From positions 1 through 12,122 of the forward strand of contig JAATFS010000269.1 in the NCBI GenBank assembly GCA_015655035.1: a stretch of 12,122 bases of DNA, written 5' to 3'. A model generated the notes under the pieces. That model made no database searches. It had not been told where the DNA came from and was given only the letters and a program-made list of their open reading frames with translations. The position numbers and the translations under genes were made by a program. Of this stretch, positions 1-6,425 are shown piece by piece. This stretch comes from Lysobacterales bacterium. GTDB taxonomy: Bacteria > Pseudomonadota > Gammaproteobacteria > Xanthomonadales > Xanthomonadaceae. Position 1 is the stretch's first letter. Each line of letters starts with the position of its first letter.

Positions 1-2
1 AG

Positions 3-1658
3 GTCTCGATCAGCCCCGACAAGCGCGACATGTTCGTCACTGCCGGCATCACCGAGGGCGAGCAGTACAAGATCTCCGAGATCAAGGTCTCCGGCGACAC
101 CGTGCTGCCGCAAGAGCAGATCGAGAAGCTGGTGATCCCCAAGGCCGGCGACACCTTCTCGCGTGCGCTGCTGGAATACAGCTCCGATGCGATCACCAAT
201 ACCTTGAGCAACGTTGGCTATGCCTTCGCCAAGGTCAACCCGATTCCGACGCCCGACCGCGAGAAGCGCACCGTGGCGGTGAACCTGCAGGTGGTGCCGG
301 GGCCGCGCGTGTCCGTGCGCCGGATCCTGTTCAAGGGCAACAGCCGCACCTCCGACGAGGTCTTGCGCCGCGAGATGCGCCAGTTCGAGGACACCTGGTA
401 CTCGCAGGCGGCGATCGACCGTTCCAAGATCCGCCTGCAGCGCCTGGGCTACTTCGAGACGGTCGATATCGAGACCCCGCCGGTACCGGGCAGCAACGAC
501 CAGGTCGACGTGGTCTACAACGTCAAGGAAACCACCTCCGGCAGCTTCGTGTTCGGCCTGGGCTACTCGCAGACCTATGGCGTGACCACCTCGGTGCAGC
601 TGTCGCAGAACAACTTCCTCGGCGGCGGCAACCGCGTGTCGGTCGAAGCTTCGCGCAGCAGCTACCTGGAGCGCTACGCATTCTCCTACACCAACCCGTT
701 CTTTACCGACGACGGCGTGTCTCTGGGCTACAACCTGTCCTACCGCAAGCTGGACTACTCCGACTTCAACACCGCGCAGTACAACAGCACCAACGGTGCC
801 GCGCAGATGATATTCGGCGTGCCGATCACCGAGAACGACACCGTCTCGCTGATGTTCGGCGTCGACAGCAACCAGATCACCACTTATCCGTATTACACGC
901 CGCAAGCGATCATCGACTACGTCGATGCGATGGGCCAGCGTACCTTCCACGCCTGGCGCACCGAGTTGGGTTGGGCGCGCGACACCCGCAACGACTATTT
1001 CATGCCCACCCGCGGCATGTACCAGCGTGTCGGCCTGGAAGTCACCCTGCCCGGCTCCACCGTCGAGTACTACAAGTTCAACTACCAGATCTCCAAGTAC
1101 TGGCCCATCATCCCGTCGCTGGTGCTCAACACCCGCTTCGAACTCGGCTATGGCGACAGCTACGGCAGTGACACCTCGCGTGACATCTGCGGCGTGGAAG
1201 TAGATTCCGTCTACACCGCGCAGAGCTGCGACGGCTCGAACCTGATCCGTCATGTCAGTGCGTCCGGCCTGCCGTTCTACGAGAACTTCTACGCCGGCGG
1301 CACCAATTCGGTGCGCGGTTTTGAGGACAACACCCTCGGTCCGCGCTCGGAAGCCACGACCTACTACAGCAATGGCCAGCCGCTGGGTGGCTCGTTCAAG
1401 ACGGTGGGTTCGTTCGAAATGTACTTCCCCAAGCTGTTCGACAGCCCGTCGGCGCGCGTGTCGGCGTTCGTGGACTTCGGCAACGTGTACGACGGCGCCG
1501 ACAACTTCAAGGCCAACGAACTGCGTGCCTCCACCGGCGTTGCGCTGCTGTGGCGCGCACCGGTGGGCCCGATCTCGATCAGCTACGCAATTCCGCTGAA
1601 GAAGGAAGACGGCGACGAAATCGAGCGATTGCAGTTCACCTTCGGCGGGCAGTTCTGA
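3..1658 (+). CDS. bamA: Outer membrane protein assembly factor BamA, 3' part (5' end outside window)
   Basis: BamA is the Omp85-family core of the BAM complex; it sits in the outer membrane and folds beta-barrel proteins into it. The reading frame is open from the left edge (first full codon at nt 3), so the ATG at 30 is internal and about 551 residues are visible. They cover the end of POTRA3, POTRA4 (from about visible residue 25, ISEIKVSGD), POTRA5 (from about 103, VSVRRILFKGN, then VLRREMRQFE) and a 16-strand barrel from about residue 180. The lid-loop segment YENFYAGG and the family signature VRGF (437-440) are intact, as is a C-terminal beta-signal ending in Phe (QFTFGGQF). Two cysteines (396 and 409) lie just before YENFYAGG, while none follows VRGF, unlike E. 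coli. The signal peptide and POTRA1-2 lie upstream. Identification is very secure. Confidence 0.98.
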   Translation, partial: VSISPDKRDMFVTAGITEGEQYKISEIKVSGDTVLPQEQIEKLVIPKAGDTFSRALLEYSSDAITNTLSNVGYAFAKVNPIPTPDREKRTVAVNLQVVPGPRVSVRRILFKGNSRTSDEVLRREMRQFEDTWYSQAAIDRSKIRLQRLGYFETVDIETPPVPGSNDQVDVVYNVKETTSGSFVFGLGYSQTYGVTTSVQLSQNNFLGGGNRVSVEASRSSYLERYAFSYTNPFFTDDGVSLGYNLSYRKLDYSDFNTAQYNSTNGAAQMIFGVPITENDTVSLMFGVDSNQITTYPYYTPQAIIDYVDAMGQRTFHAWRTELGWARDTRNDYFMPTRGMYQRVGLEVTLPGSTVEYYKFNYQISKYWPIIPSLVLNTRFELGYGDSYGSDTSRDICGVEVDSVYTAQSCDGSNLIRHVSASGLPFYENFYAGGTNSVRGFEDNTLGPRSEATTYYSNGQPLGGSFKTVGSFEMYFPKLFDSPSARVSAFVDFGNVYDGADNFKANELRASTGVALLWRAPVGPISISYAIPLKKEDGDEIERLQFTFGGQF

Positions 1659-1667
1659 CGAACTGCC
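1648..1667 (+). other. Hairpin enclosing the bamA stop codon
   Basis: GGCAGTTC (1648-1655) and GAACTGCC (1660-1667) form a perfect 8-bp stem. The 4-nt loop TGAC contains the bamA stop codon TGA (1656-1658). The left arm encodes the last residues of BamA. It is the first of three consecutive hairpins after bamA. It may stabilise the mRNA 3' end or assist termination; its function is inferred from position only. Confidence 0.5.
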
Positions 1668-1672
1668 GCCGC

Positions 1673-1697
1673 CCGCCAGGGGCTCTGCCCCCGGCGG
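1673..1697 (+). other. Second hairpin downstream of bamA
   Basis: CCGCC-A-GGGGC (1673-1683) pairs with GCCCC-C-GGCGG (1687-1697). This gives ten G:C pairs with one A/C mismatch and a 3-nt loop TCT. It lies 5 nt after the first hairpin and directly abuts the third. No T-run follows, so on its own it is not a classic intrinsic terminator. Confidence 0.5.
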
Positions 1698-1725
1698 CCC
1701 GTGCGCCTGCAGCCAGGCGCACGGG
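1698..1725 (+). terminator. Probable bamA terminator stem-loop (12-bp perfect)
   Basis: CCCGTGCGCCTG (1698-1709) and CAGGCGCACGGG (1714-1725) form a perfect 12-bp stem closed by the tetraloop CAGC. Only two T residues follow (TTCC), so the U-tract is very weak. This is common in GC-rich genomes, and the structure may equally act as an mRNA 3' stabiliser. Its place, 40 nt after the bamA stop and about 170 nt before lpxD, supports separation of the bamA transcript from the lpx cluster. Confidence 0.6.
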
Positions 1726-1885
1726 TTCCGGTGTCCTGGCGTATCGAATCCCCGCGTCTTCAGCGCCCCTCGTTGCAAAAGGGGGTTCTCCTGCAGTTCG
1801 TTCATCGCAATCCGCCTGGGCGTAGGCACGGCATTCCCATGTCCGCTGCGCGTGGCTGCGGCATGCCCCCCTTCGCCGCACACGG

Positions 1886-1891
1886 TAGAAT
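1886..1891 (+). promoter_or_regulatory. Candidate -10 element (TAGAAT) for lpxD, possible leaderless start
   Basis: TAGAAT matches the sigma-70 -10 consensus at five of six positions. It ends 6 nt before the lpxD GTG (1898), so transcription would start at or very near the initiation codon. I see no good -35 box at 16-18 nt spacing and no Shine-Dalgarno sequence. Both are compatible with a leaderless message but do not prove it. Confidence 0.4.
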
Positions 1892-1897
1892 CCCGGC

Positions 1898-2920
1898 GTG
1901 AATACACCTACCTATACCGCACAAGACATTGCCGGGCGCTTCGGGCTGCAATTGCATGGCGACGGCAACGCGGCCATCCATGGCGTGGCGACCCTCGCCC
2001 ATGCCGGCCCCGGACAGCTCAGCTTCCTGGCCAATCCGCGTTACCGCGCGCAACTGGCCGATAGCCATGCCGCGATCGTGGTGCTGCGCGCCGACGATGT
2101 AGACGCGGCACCGGGCACCGCGCTGATCGCCAAGGACCCGTATACCGCTTTCGCCAAGATCGCCGCATTGTTCGATATCGCCCCCGCACGCGAGGCCGGC
2201 ATCCATCCGCTGGCGGTGATCGACCCCAGCGCCAGCGTCGCGGCCACGGCGCATATCGGCCCCTTCGTCAGCATCGGCGCACGCAGTGTCGTCGGCGATG
2301 GCTGCGTAGTCGGCACCGGCAGCGTGATCGGCGAGGACTGCGTGGTCGGCGACGGCACCGAGCTGATCGCCCGCGTCACCCTGGTCACCCGCGTCCGCCT
2401 GGGCAAGCGCATCCGCATCCATCCCGGCGCCGTACTCGGCGCCGACGGCTTTGGCCTGGCGATGGACGCCGGGCATTGGATCAAGGTGCCGCAACTGGGC
2501 GGCGTGGTGATCGGCGACGATTGCGAGATCGGCGCCAATACCTGCATCGATCGCGGCGCATTGGAAGACACCGTCCTGGAAGAGGACGTGCGCGTGGACA
2601 ACCTGGTCCAGATCGCCCACAACTGCCGCATCGGCGCCCATAGCGCCATCGCCGGCTGTACCGGCATTGCCGGCAGCGCCAAGATCGGCCGCTATTGCAT
2701 GCTGGGCGGAAACGTCGGCGTGGTCGGGCACCTGGAAATCTGCGACAAGGTGGTGATCACCGGAAAATCGGTGGTGCGCAACTCCATCCACGAACCGGGC
2801 GAGTACTCGTCCGGCACACCATTGACCGACAACCGCACGTGGCGCAAGAACGCCGCGCGCTTCAAGCAGCTCGATGCGCTGGCAAGGCGCATCCTGGCTG
2901 TGAGCAAGGAGAAAGAATGA
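1898..2920 (+). CDS. lpxD: UDP-3-O-(3-hydroxyacyl)glucosamine N-acyltransferase LpxD
   Basis: LpxD transfers a beta-hydroxyacyl chain from ACP to the 2-amino group of UDP-3-O-acylglucosamine, the third step of lipid A synthesis, in the cytoplasm as a trimer. The 340-residue protein (E. coli 341) has the N-terminal nucleotide-binding domain with LSFLANPRYR (41-50), then a long left-handed beta-helix of hexapeptide repeats (about 103-285) and a C-terminal helix. The catalytic His is H241 in NLVQIAHN, equivalent to E. coli H239. The chain-length position Met290 of E. coli aligns with V292 here. The start is GTG: the N-terminus MNTPTYTAQDIAGRFGL fits the family length and no better start is seen upstream. 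The 3' end overlaps fabZ by ATGA. skp, which precedes lpxD in E. coli, is absent. Confidence 0.97.
   Translation: MNTPTYTAQDIAGRFGLQLHGDGNAAIHGVATLAHAGPGQLSFLANPRYRAQLADSHAAIVVLRADDVDAAPGTALIAKDPYTAFAKIAALFDIAPAREAGIHPLAVIDPSASVAATAHIGPFVSIGARSVVGDGCVVGTGSVIGEDCVVGDGTELIARVTLVTRVRLGKRIRIHPGAVLGADGFGLAMDAGHWIKVPQLGGVVIGDDCEIGANTCIDRGALEDTVLEEDVRVDNLVQIAHNCRIGAHSAIAGCTGIAGSAKIGRYCMLGGNVGVVGHLEICDKVVITGKSVVRNSIHEPGEYSSGTPLTDNRTWRKNAARFKQLDALARRILAVSKEKE
2906..2911 (+). promoter_or_regulatory. Ribosome binding site of fabZ
   Basis: AAGGAG lies 5 nt before the ATG at 2917, inside the end of lpxD. This strong Shine-Dalgarno sequence fixes the fabZ start at 2917, although the frame is open further upstream to an ATG at 2695 that lies within lpxD. 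Confidence 0.85.
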
Positions 2921-3378
2921 GCCACGCTAATCCGCAGCTACCCATCGATGTCATCACCATCCAGGAATTGCTGCCGCATCGTTACCCGTTCCTGCTGGTG
3001 GACCGGGTGCTGGAACTGGACCACGAAACACGCCGCATCGTGGCGCAGAAGAATGTCAGCATCAACGAACCGTTCTTCCAGGGACATTTCCCCGGTCGTC
3101 CGGTGATGCCCGGTGTGCTGATCATCGAGGCGCTGGCGCAGGCCGGCGGGATCATGACCCAGCTCAGCCTGGGCCGCGATGCCCAATCCAAGCTGTTCTA
3201 CATGGTCAAGGTCGACAACGCCCGCTTCAACAAGCAGGTAGTACCGGGCGACGTGATGACGCTGGAAGTGCAGATGAAGCGCCTGATCCGCAACATGGGC
3301 TGGTACCACGGCGAGGCCAAGGTCGACGGCGAGGTGGTGGCCTGTGCCGACATTCTGTGTGCTGGCGCCAAAGGCTGA
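2917..3378 (+). CDS. fabZ: 3-hydroxyacyl-ACP dehydratase FabZ
   Basis: FabZ dehydrates beta-hydroxyacyl-ACP to trans-2-enoyl-ACP in type II fatty acid elongation. It draws on the same beta-hydroxyacyl-ACP pool that LpxA and LpxD use, so its neighbourhood ties the balance of fatty acid and lipid A synthesis together. The 153-residue single hot-dog domain shows LLPHRYPFLLVDRV (19-32), the active-site HFPGRPVMPG with catalytic H57, and E71 in IIEALAQ. The 14-residue His-Glu spacing matches E. coli H54/E68. The start at 2917 gives the usual family length and has a strong ribosome binding site; the ATGA overlap with lpxD suggests translational coupling. FabA is excluded by motif and length. A 16-nt spacer leads to lpxA. 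Confidence 0.97.
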   Translation: MSHANPQLPIDVITIQELLPHRYPFLLVDRVLELDHETRRIVAQKNVSINEPFFQGHFPGRPVMPGVLIIEALAQAGGIMTQLSLGRDAQSKLFYMVKVDNARFNKQVVPGDVMTLEVQMKRLIRNMGWYHGEAKVDGEVVACADILCAGAKG

Positions 3379-3384
3379 TATTCC

Positions 3385-3389
3385 AGGAG
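3385..3389 (+). promoter_or_regulatory. Ribosome binding site of lpxA
   Basis: AGGAG lies 5 nt before the ATG at 3395, within the 16-nt fabZ-lpxA spacer. It supports the 3395 start over an in-frame ATG at 3344 inside fabZ, which would add 17 residues not expected for LpxA. Confidence 0.85.
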
Positions 3390-3394
3390 ACCGC

Positions 3395-4186
3395 ATGAGC
3401 CAGACCTCCCCGCTCATTCACCCCAGCGCATTCGTCGATCCCTCCGCCAGGCTGGCTGCCGGCGTGCGCGTGGGCGCCTTCTCGCTGATCGGGCCGGACG
3501 TCGAGATCGGCGAAGGCACCGAGGTGGGACCGCATTGCAGCATCCACGGCCCGACCCGCATCGGCCGCAACAACCGTTTCATCGGCCACGCTGCGATCGG
3601 CGGCGAACCGCAGGACAAGAAGTTCGCCGCCGAGCGCACCGAGCTGGTGATCGGCGATGGCAACGTCATCCGTGAGTTCGTCACCATCAACCGCGGCACC
3701 GTGGGCGGTGGCGGCATCACCCGGGTCGGTAACGACAACTGGATGCTGGCCTATACCCACGTGGCGCACGATTGCGTGGTCGGCGACCATTGCGTGTTCT
3801 CCAATAACACCACGCTGGCCGGCCACGTCACGGTGGGCGACTGGGTGATCATCAGCGGCTTTGCCGGGGCGCACCAGTTCTGCCGCATCGGCGCGCATGC
3901 GTTCCTCGGCATGGGCGCGCTGACCAATGGCGACGTGCCGCCGTTCACGATGGTCGGCAGCGATTCGCTGGGCCGTCCGCGCGGGATCAACAGCGAAGGC
4001 CTCAAGCGGCGCGGCTTCGATGCCGAGCGCATCACCGCGATCAAGCGGGCCTACCGCACGCTGTACGTTGCCGGGTTGCCGCTGGCAGAGGCCAAGCTGC
4101 AATTGGCCGAACAGGCCAAGTCCAGTAATGACGTGAAGGGCCTGCTCGAGTTCATCAACGCTGCGGAACGGCCGCTGTTGCGATGA
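3395..4186 (+). CDS. lpxA: Acyl-ACP--UDP-N-acetylglucosamine O-acyltransferase LpxA
   Basis: LpxA performs the first step of lipid A synthesis: it moves a beta-hydroxyacyl chain from ACP to the 3-OH of UDP-GlcNAc in the cytoplasm. The 263-residue protein (E. coli 262) is a left-handed beta-helix of hexapeptide repeats (about 8-190) followed by a helical C-terminal domain. The catalytic H125 is in THVAHDC, at the same number as in E. coli. H122, H144 (LAGHV) and H160 (AHQFC) are also kept. Residue 173, the hydrocarbon ruler, is Met (HAFLGMGAL) rather than the Gly of E. coli, which suggests a shorter acyl chain. A start at 3395 gives family length and a good ribosome binding site. The stop overlaps the lpxB ATG (ATGA). 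Confidence 0.97.
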   Translation: MSQTSPLIHPSAFVDPSARLAAGVRVGAFSLIGPDVEIGEGTEVGPHCSIHGPTRIGRNNRFIGHAAIGGEPQDKKFAAERTELVIGDGNVIREFVTINRGTVGGGGITRVGNDNWMLAYTHVAHDCVVGDHCVFSNNTTLAGHVTVGDWVIISGFAGAHQFCRIGAHAFLGMGALTNGDVPPFTMVGSDSLGRPRGINSEGLKRRGFDAERITAIKRAYRTLYVAGLPLAEAKLQLAEQAKSSNDVKGLLEFINAAERPLLR

Positions 4187-5466
4187 CGGCCGGGATTCGG
4201 GATTTGGAAGTGGGGATGGGTGACGCGCCCACGCCGCTGGCCGTAGGCCTACCCGCCACGCTGACGGATCTCCAACGCCCGATCCCCGATCCTCCCGCAC
4301 CACGCATCGCGCTGATCGCCGGCGAGGCCTCCGGCGACCTTCTGGGCGCCGGATTGATCGCGCAACTGCGCCTGCGCTTTCCCGATGCGGAGTTCGCCGG
4401 CATCGGCGGCGAGACGATGCGCCAGGCGGGCTGCCAGACCTGGTTCGATGCCAGCGAACTGGCGGTGATGGGCCTGACCGAAGTGCTGCGGCATCTGCCC
4501 CGACTGCTGAAACTGCGCCGCCAGTTCCGTCAGCACGCGCTGGCGTGGAAGCCGGATGTATTCATCGGCATCGACGCACCGGACTTCAACCTGGCGATCG
4601 AGCGCTGGCTCAAGCGGCGCGGCGTGCCCACTGTGCACTACGTCAGTCCTTCGGTATGGGCCTGGCGCGAGCAGCGTGCCGAGAAGATCGGCGCCAGCGC
4701 CGACCGGGTGCTATGCCTGTTCCCGATGGAGCCGCCGATCTACGCCCGGCATGGCGTGGATGCGCGTTTCGTCGGCCACCCGATGGCCGACGACATTCCC
4801 TACCAAGCCGATCGTGCCAGCGCGCGTGCTGCATTGGGGCTGTCCGCCTCCGATCCGGTACTGGCGGTGCTGCCCGGCAGTCGCCACGGCGAGATCAGCC
4901 GCCTGGGCGACACCTTCTTCGCCGCCGCCTCGCAGTTATCCCGGCGCATGCCGACATTGCAGGTACTGGTACCGTCCGCCAACGCGGGCTGCACGCCACT
5001 GCTGACCGAACAACTGGCGCGCTCGGCGCTGCCGCCGCCACGCGTGCGATTGCTGGACGGCCAGGCACGCACCGCGATGCTGGCGGCCGACGTGGTGCTG
5101 CTGGCCTCCGGCACCGCCACGCTGGAAGCCATGCTGGTCAAGCGACCGATGGTGGTGGGCTACAAGGTCGCCCCGCTCACCTACCGGATCGTCAAGGCGC
5201 TGGGGCTATTGAAGGTGGACCGCTATGCGCTGCCGAACCTGCTGGCGGGCGAAGACCTGGCGCCGGAACTGATGCAGGACGATTGCACGCCGGAACGGCT
5301 GTGCGCAGCGCTGCTGGACTGGTTCGAGCACCCGGACAAGGGGCAGGCCCTGCAATCGAAATACCTGGCCCTGCATCAGCAACTGCGTTGCGACGCATCG
5401 GCACGCGCGGCCGACGCGGTCGCCGAGCTGCTGACGCAGCGCCCATCGGCCGACGCAACCGGATGA
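4183..5466 (+). CDS. lpxB: Lipid-A-disaccharide synthase LpxB
   Basis: LpxB (glycosyltransferase family 19) joins UDP-2,3-diacylglucosamine and lipid X to form the tetraacyl disaccharide 1-phosphate, acting at the inner face of the cytoplasmic membrane. As called, it has 427 residues against 382 in E. coli. The family-conserved part starts at about residue 40 with RIALIAGEASGD and includes GIDAPDFN (D131 aligns with catalytic D98 of E. coli/Haemophilus), YVSPSVWAW, GHPMAD, LPGSRHGEI, ASGTATLE and LPNLL. The first ~39 residues are Pro/Gly-rich, have no counterpart in E. coli and are encoded by repeat-like DNA (4192-4286). The ATG at 4183 overlaps the lpxA stop and suits translational coupling; an in-frame ATG at 4216 (416 residues) is the main alternative. 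Function is secure, the start is not. Confidence 0.95.
   Translation: MTAGIRDLEVGMGDAPTPLAVGLPATLTDLQRPIPDPPAPRIALIAGEASGDLLGAGLIAQLRLRFPDAEFAGIGGETMRQAGCQTWFDASELAVMGLTEVLRHLPRLLKLRRQFRQHALAWKPDVFIGIDAPDFNLAIERWLKRRGVPTVHYVSPSVWAWREQRAEKIGASADRVLCLFPMEPPIYARHGVDARFVGHPMADDIPYQADRASARAALGLSASDPVLAVLPGSRHGEISRLGDTFFAAASQLSRRMPTLQVLVPSANAGCTPLLTEQLARSALPPPRVRLLDGQARTAMLAADVVLLASGTATLEAMLVKRPMVVGYKVAPLTYRIVKALGLLKVDRYALPNLLAGEDLAPELMQDDCTPERLCAALLDWFEHPDKGQALQSKYLALHQQLRCDASARAADAVAELLTQRPSADATG
4192..4286 (+). repeat. Imperfect inverted repeat inside the 5' end of lpxB
   Basis: GGGATTCGGGATTTGG (4192-4207) pairs with CCAACGCCCGATCCC (4272-4286): 13 identities, two mismatches and one gap when the right arm is reverse-complemented. 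Near the centre is a perfect 10-bp palindrome, GTAGGCCTAC (4243-4252). The GGGATTCGGGATT motif resembles a short repeat that I associate with intergenic regions of Xanthomonas genomes. It is translated here as LpxB residues 4-35. Family membership is inference. Confidence 0.45.
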
Positions 5467-6167
5467 CGCGCCAGCGCTTTCCACTGCGTGGCACGCACCC
5501 TGCCGCTGCGCCGCAGCAAGGCCTGTTCCCGCTTGCCGTCTCCCAGCTACCCGAGGGGCCACTGCTGATCGCCGGCGTCGACGAGGCCGGTCGCGGTCCG
5601 CTGGCTGGACCGGTGGCGGTGGCCGCAGTGGTGTTCGATCCGGCCAAGCCGCGCATCAATGGACTGGACGACTCCAAGCAGCTCAGCGCCGAGCGACGCG
5701 AACTGCTGTACCCGCGCATCGTCGAACGCGCACTGGCCTGGTCGGTGGTACTGGTGACGGTGGAGGAGATCGACCGCCTGAATATCTACCAGGCGACGAT
5801 GCTCGGCATGCGCCGTGCGGTGGAAGGCGTCGCCCATGTGGCCCAGTTCGCACGGATCGACGGCAACCGCGTACCCAAGGCGCTGCCCTGCCCGGCCGAG
5901 GCGCTGGTGGGCGGCGATGGGCTGGACCGCGCAATCATGGCCGCGTCGATCGTCGCCAAGGTCACCCGCGACCGCTACATGTGCGAACTGCACCAGCGCC
6001 ACCCCGAATACGGCTTCGAGCAGCACAAAGGCTATGGCACGCCGGCGCACCTGGGCGCATTGCGGCAGCACGGGCCCTGCCCCGAACACCGGCGCAGCTT
6101 CGCACCGGTGCGTGCCTGCCTGGACCACAGCTGCGTGCCCAGCGACGGCGGCTGGATCGCGCCCTAG
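5463..6167 (+). CDS. rnhB: Ribonuclease HII
   Basis: RNase HII cleaves RNA in RNA-DNA hybrids and starts removal of single ribonucleotides misincorporated in DNA. The 234-residue protein (E. coli 198) keeps the catalytic carboxylates: D40 and E41 in AGVDEAGRGPLAGP, D133 in IDGNRVPK and D152 in VGGDGLD. Further family blocks are GLDDSKQLS, ASIVAKVTRD, YGFEQHKGYGTPAHL and EHRRSFAPV. The catalytic domain starts near residue 34, so there is an N-terminal extension of about 26 residues and a short C-terminal tail (CVPSDGGWIAP). The ATG at 5463 overlaps the lpxB stop (ATGA). No strong Shine-Dalgarno sequence is seen, so translation probably depends on coupling to lpxB. A later start is possible, but I see no better candidate. 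It appears to be the last gene of the tight cluster. Confidence 0.96.
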   Translation: MTRQRFPLRGTHPAAAPQQGLFPLAVSQLPEGPLLIAGVDEAGRGPLAGPVAVAAVVFDPAKPRINGLDDSKQLSAERRELLYPRIVERALAWSVVLVTVEEIDRLNIYQATMLGMRRAVEGVAHVAQFARIDGNRVPKALPCPAEALVGGDGLDRAIMAASIVAKVTRDRYMCELHQRHPEYGFEQHKGYGTPAHLGALRQHGPCPEHRRSFAPVRACLDHSCVPSDGGWIAP

Positions 6168-6197
6168 CACCTGCCGGCCCTCTGCGCAGCGCGCGGC

Positions 6198-6239
6198 TCC
6201 GCCGGCCGCGAAACTGAAGCCAACGTGTCCGCCGGCCGC
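6198..6239 (+). repeat. 12-bp direct repeat in the rnhB-dnaE spacer
   Basis: TCCGCCGGCCGC occurs at 6198-6209 and again at 6228-6239, with start-to-start distance 30 nt. The first copy overlaps a 6-bp GC hairpin (CGCGGC 6192-6197 with GCCGCG 6205-6210) shortly after the rnhB stop. In such GC-rich DNA this could be chance or a degenerate duplication. Confidence 0.35.
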
Positions 6240-6425
6240 CACCACGGCGATCCGCCGACCTGGCGCAACCCTCCCGGCACGAGCAGCCATCGCCTTGATT
6301 CACGCCCTGCCCAGCCGGAAAAGGACGCGTCATAAGCGCGGGCCAGCCGCCGCCAGGCCACGCTGTCAAGCCTTGTCCGGTGGCGCGGTGGCCGTTACCC
6401 TGCCCGGGCATCATTCTGGTCCGGC

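Noticed and set aside
1802..2791. 329-codon minus-strand open frame opposite lpxD
   Set aside because: It is a codon-aligned shadow of lpxD; the Asp/Ala/His/Gly-rich periodic sequence mirrors the hexapeptide repeats of LpxD.
2695..2916. Longer fabZ start at 2695
   Set aside because: It would lie inside the lpxD coding region and add 74 unrelated residues; the strong Shine-Dalgarno and family length support 2917.
3227..4303. 358-codon minus-strand open frame opposite lpxA
   Set aside because: It is a codon-aligned shadow of lpxA and crosses into fabZ and lpxB; no protein family is recognisable.
4545..5462. Long plus-frame extension upstream of rnhB (start at 4545)
   Set aside because: This part overlaps lpxB in another frame and reads as Arg/Gly/Ala-rich noise; RNase HII homology begins only after the ATG at 5463.
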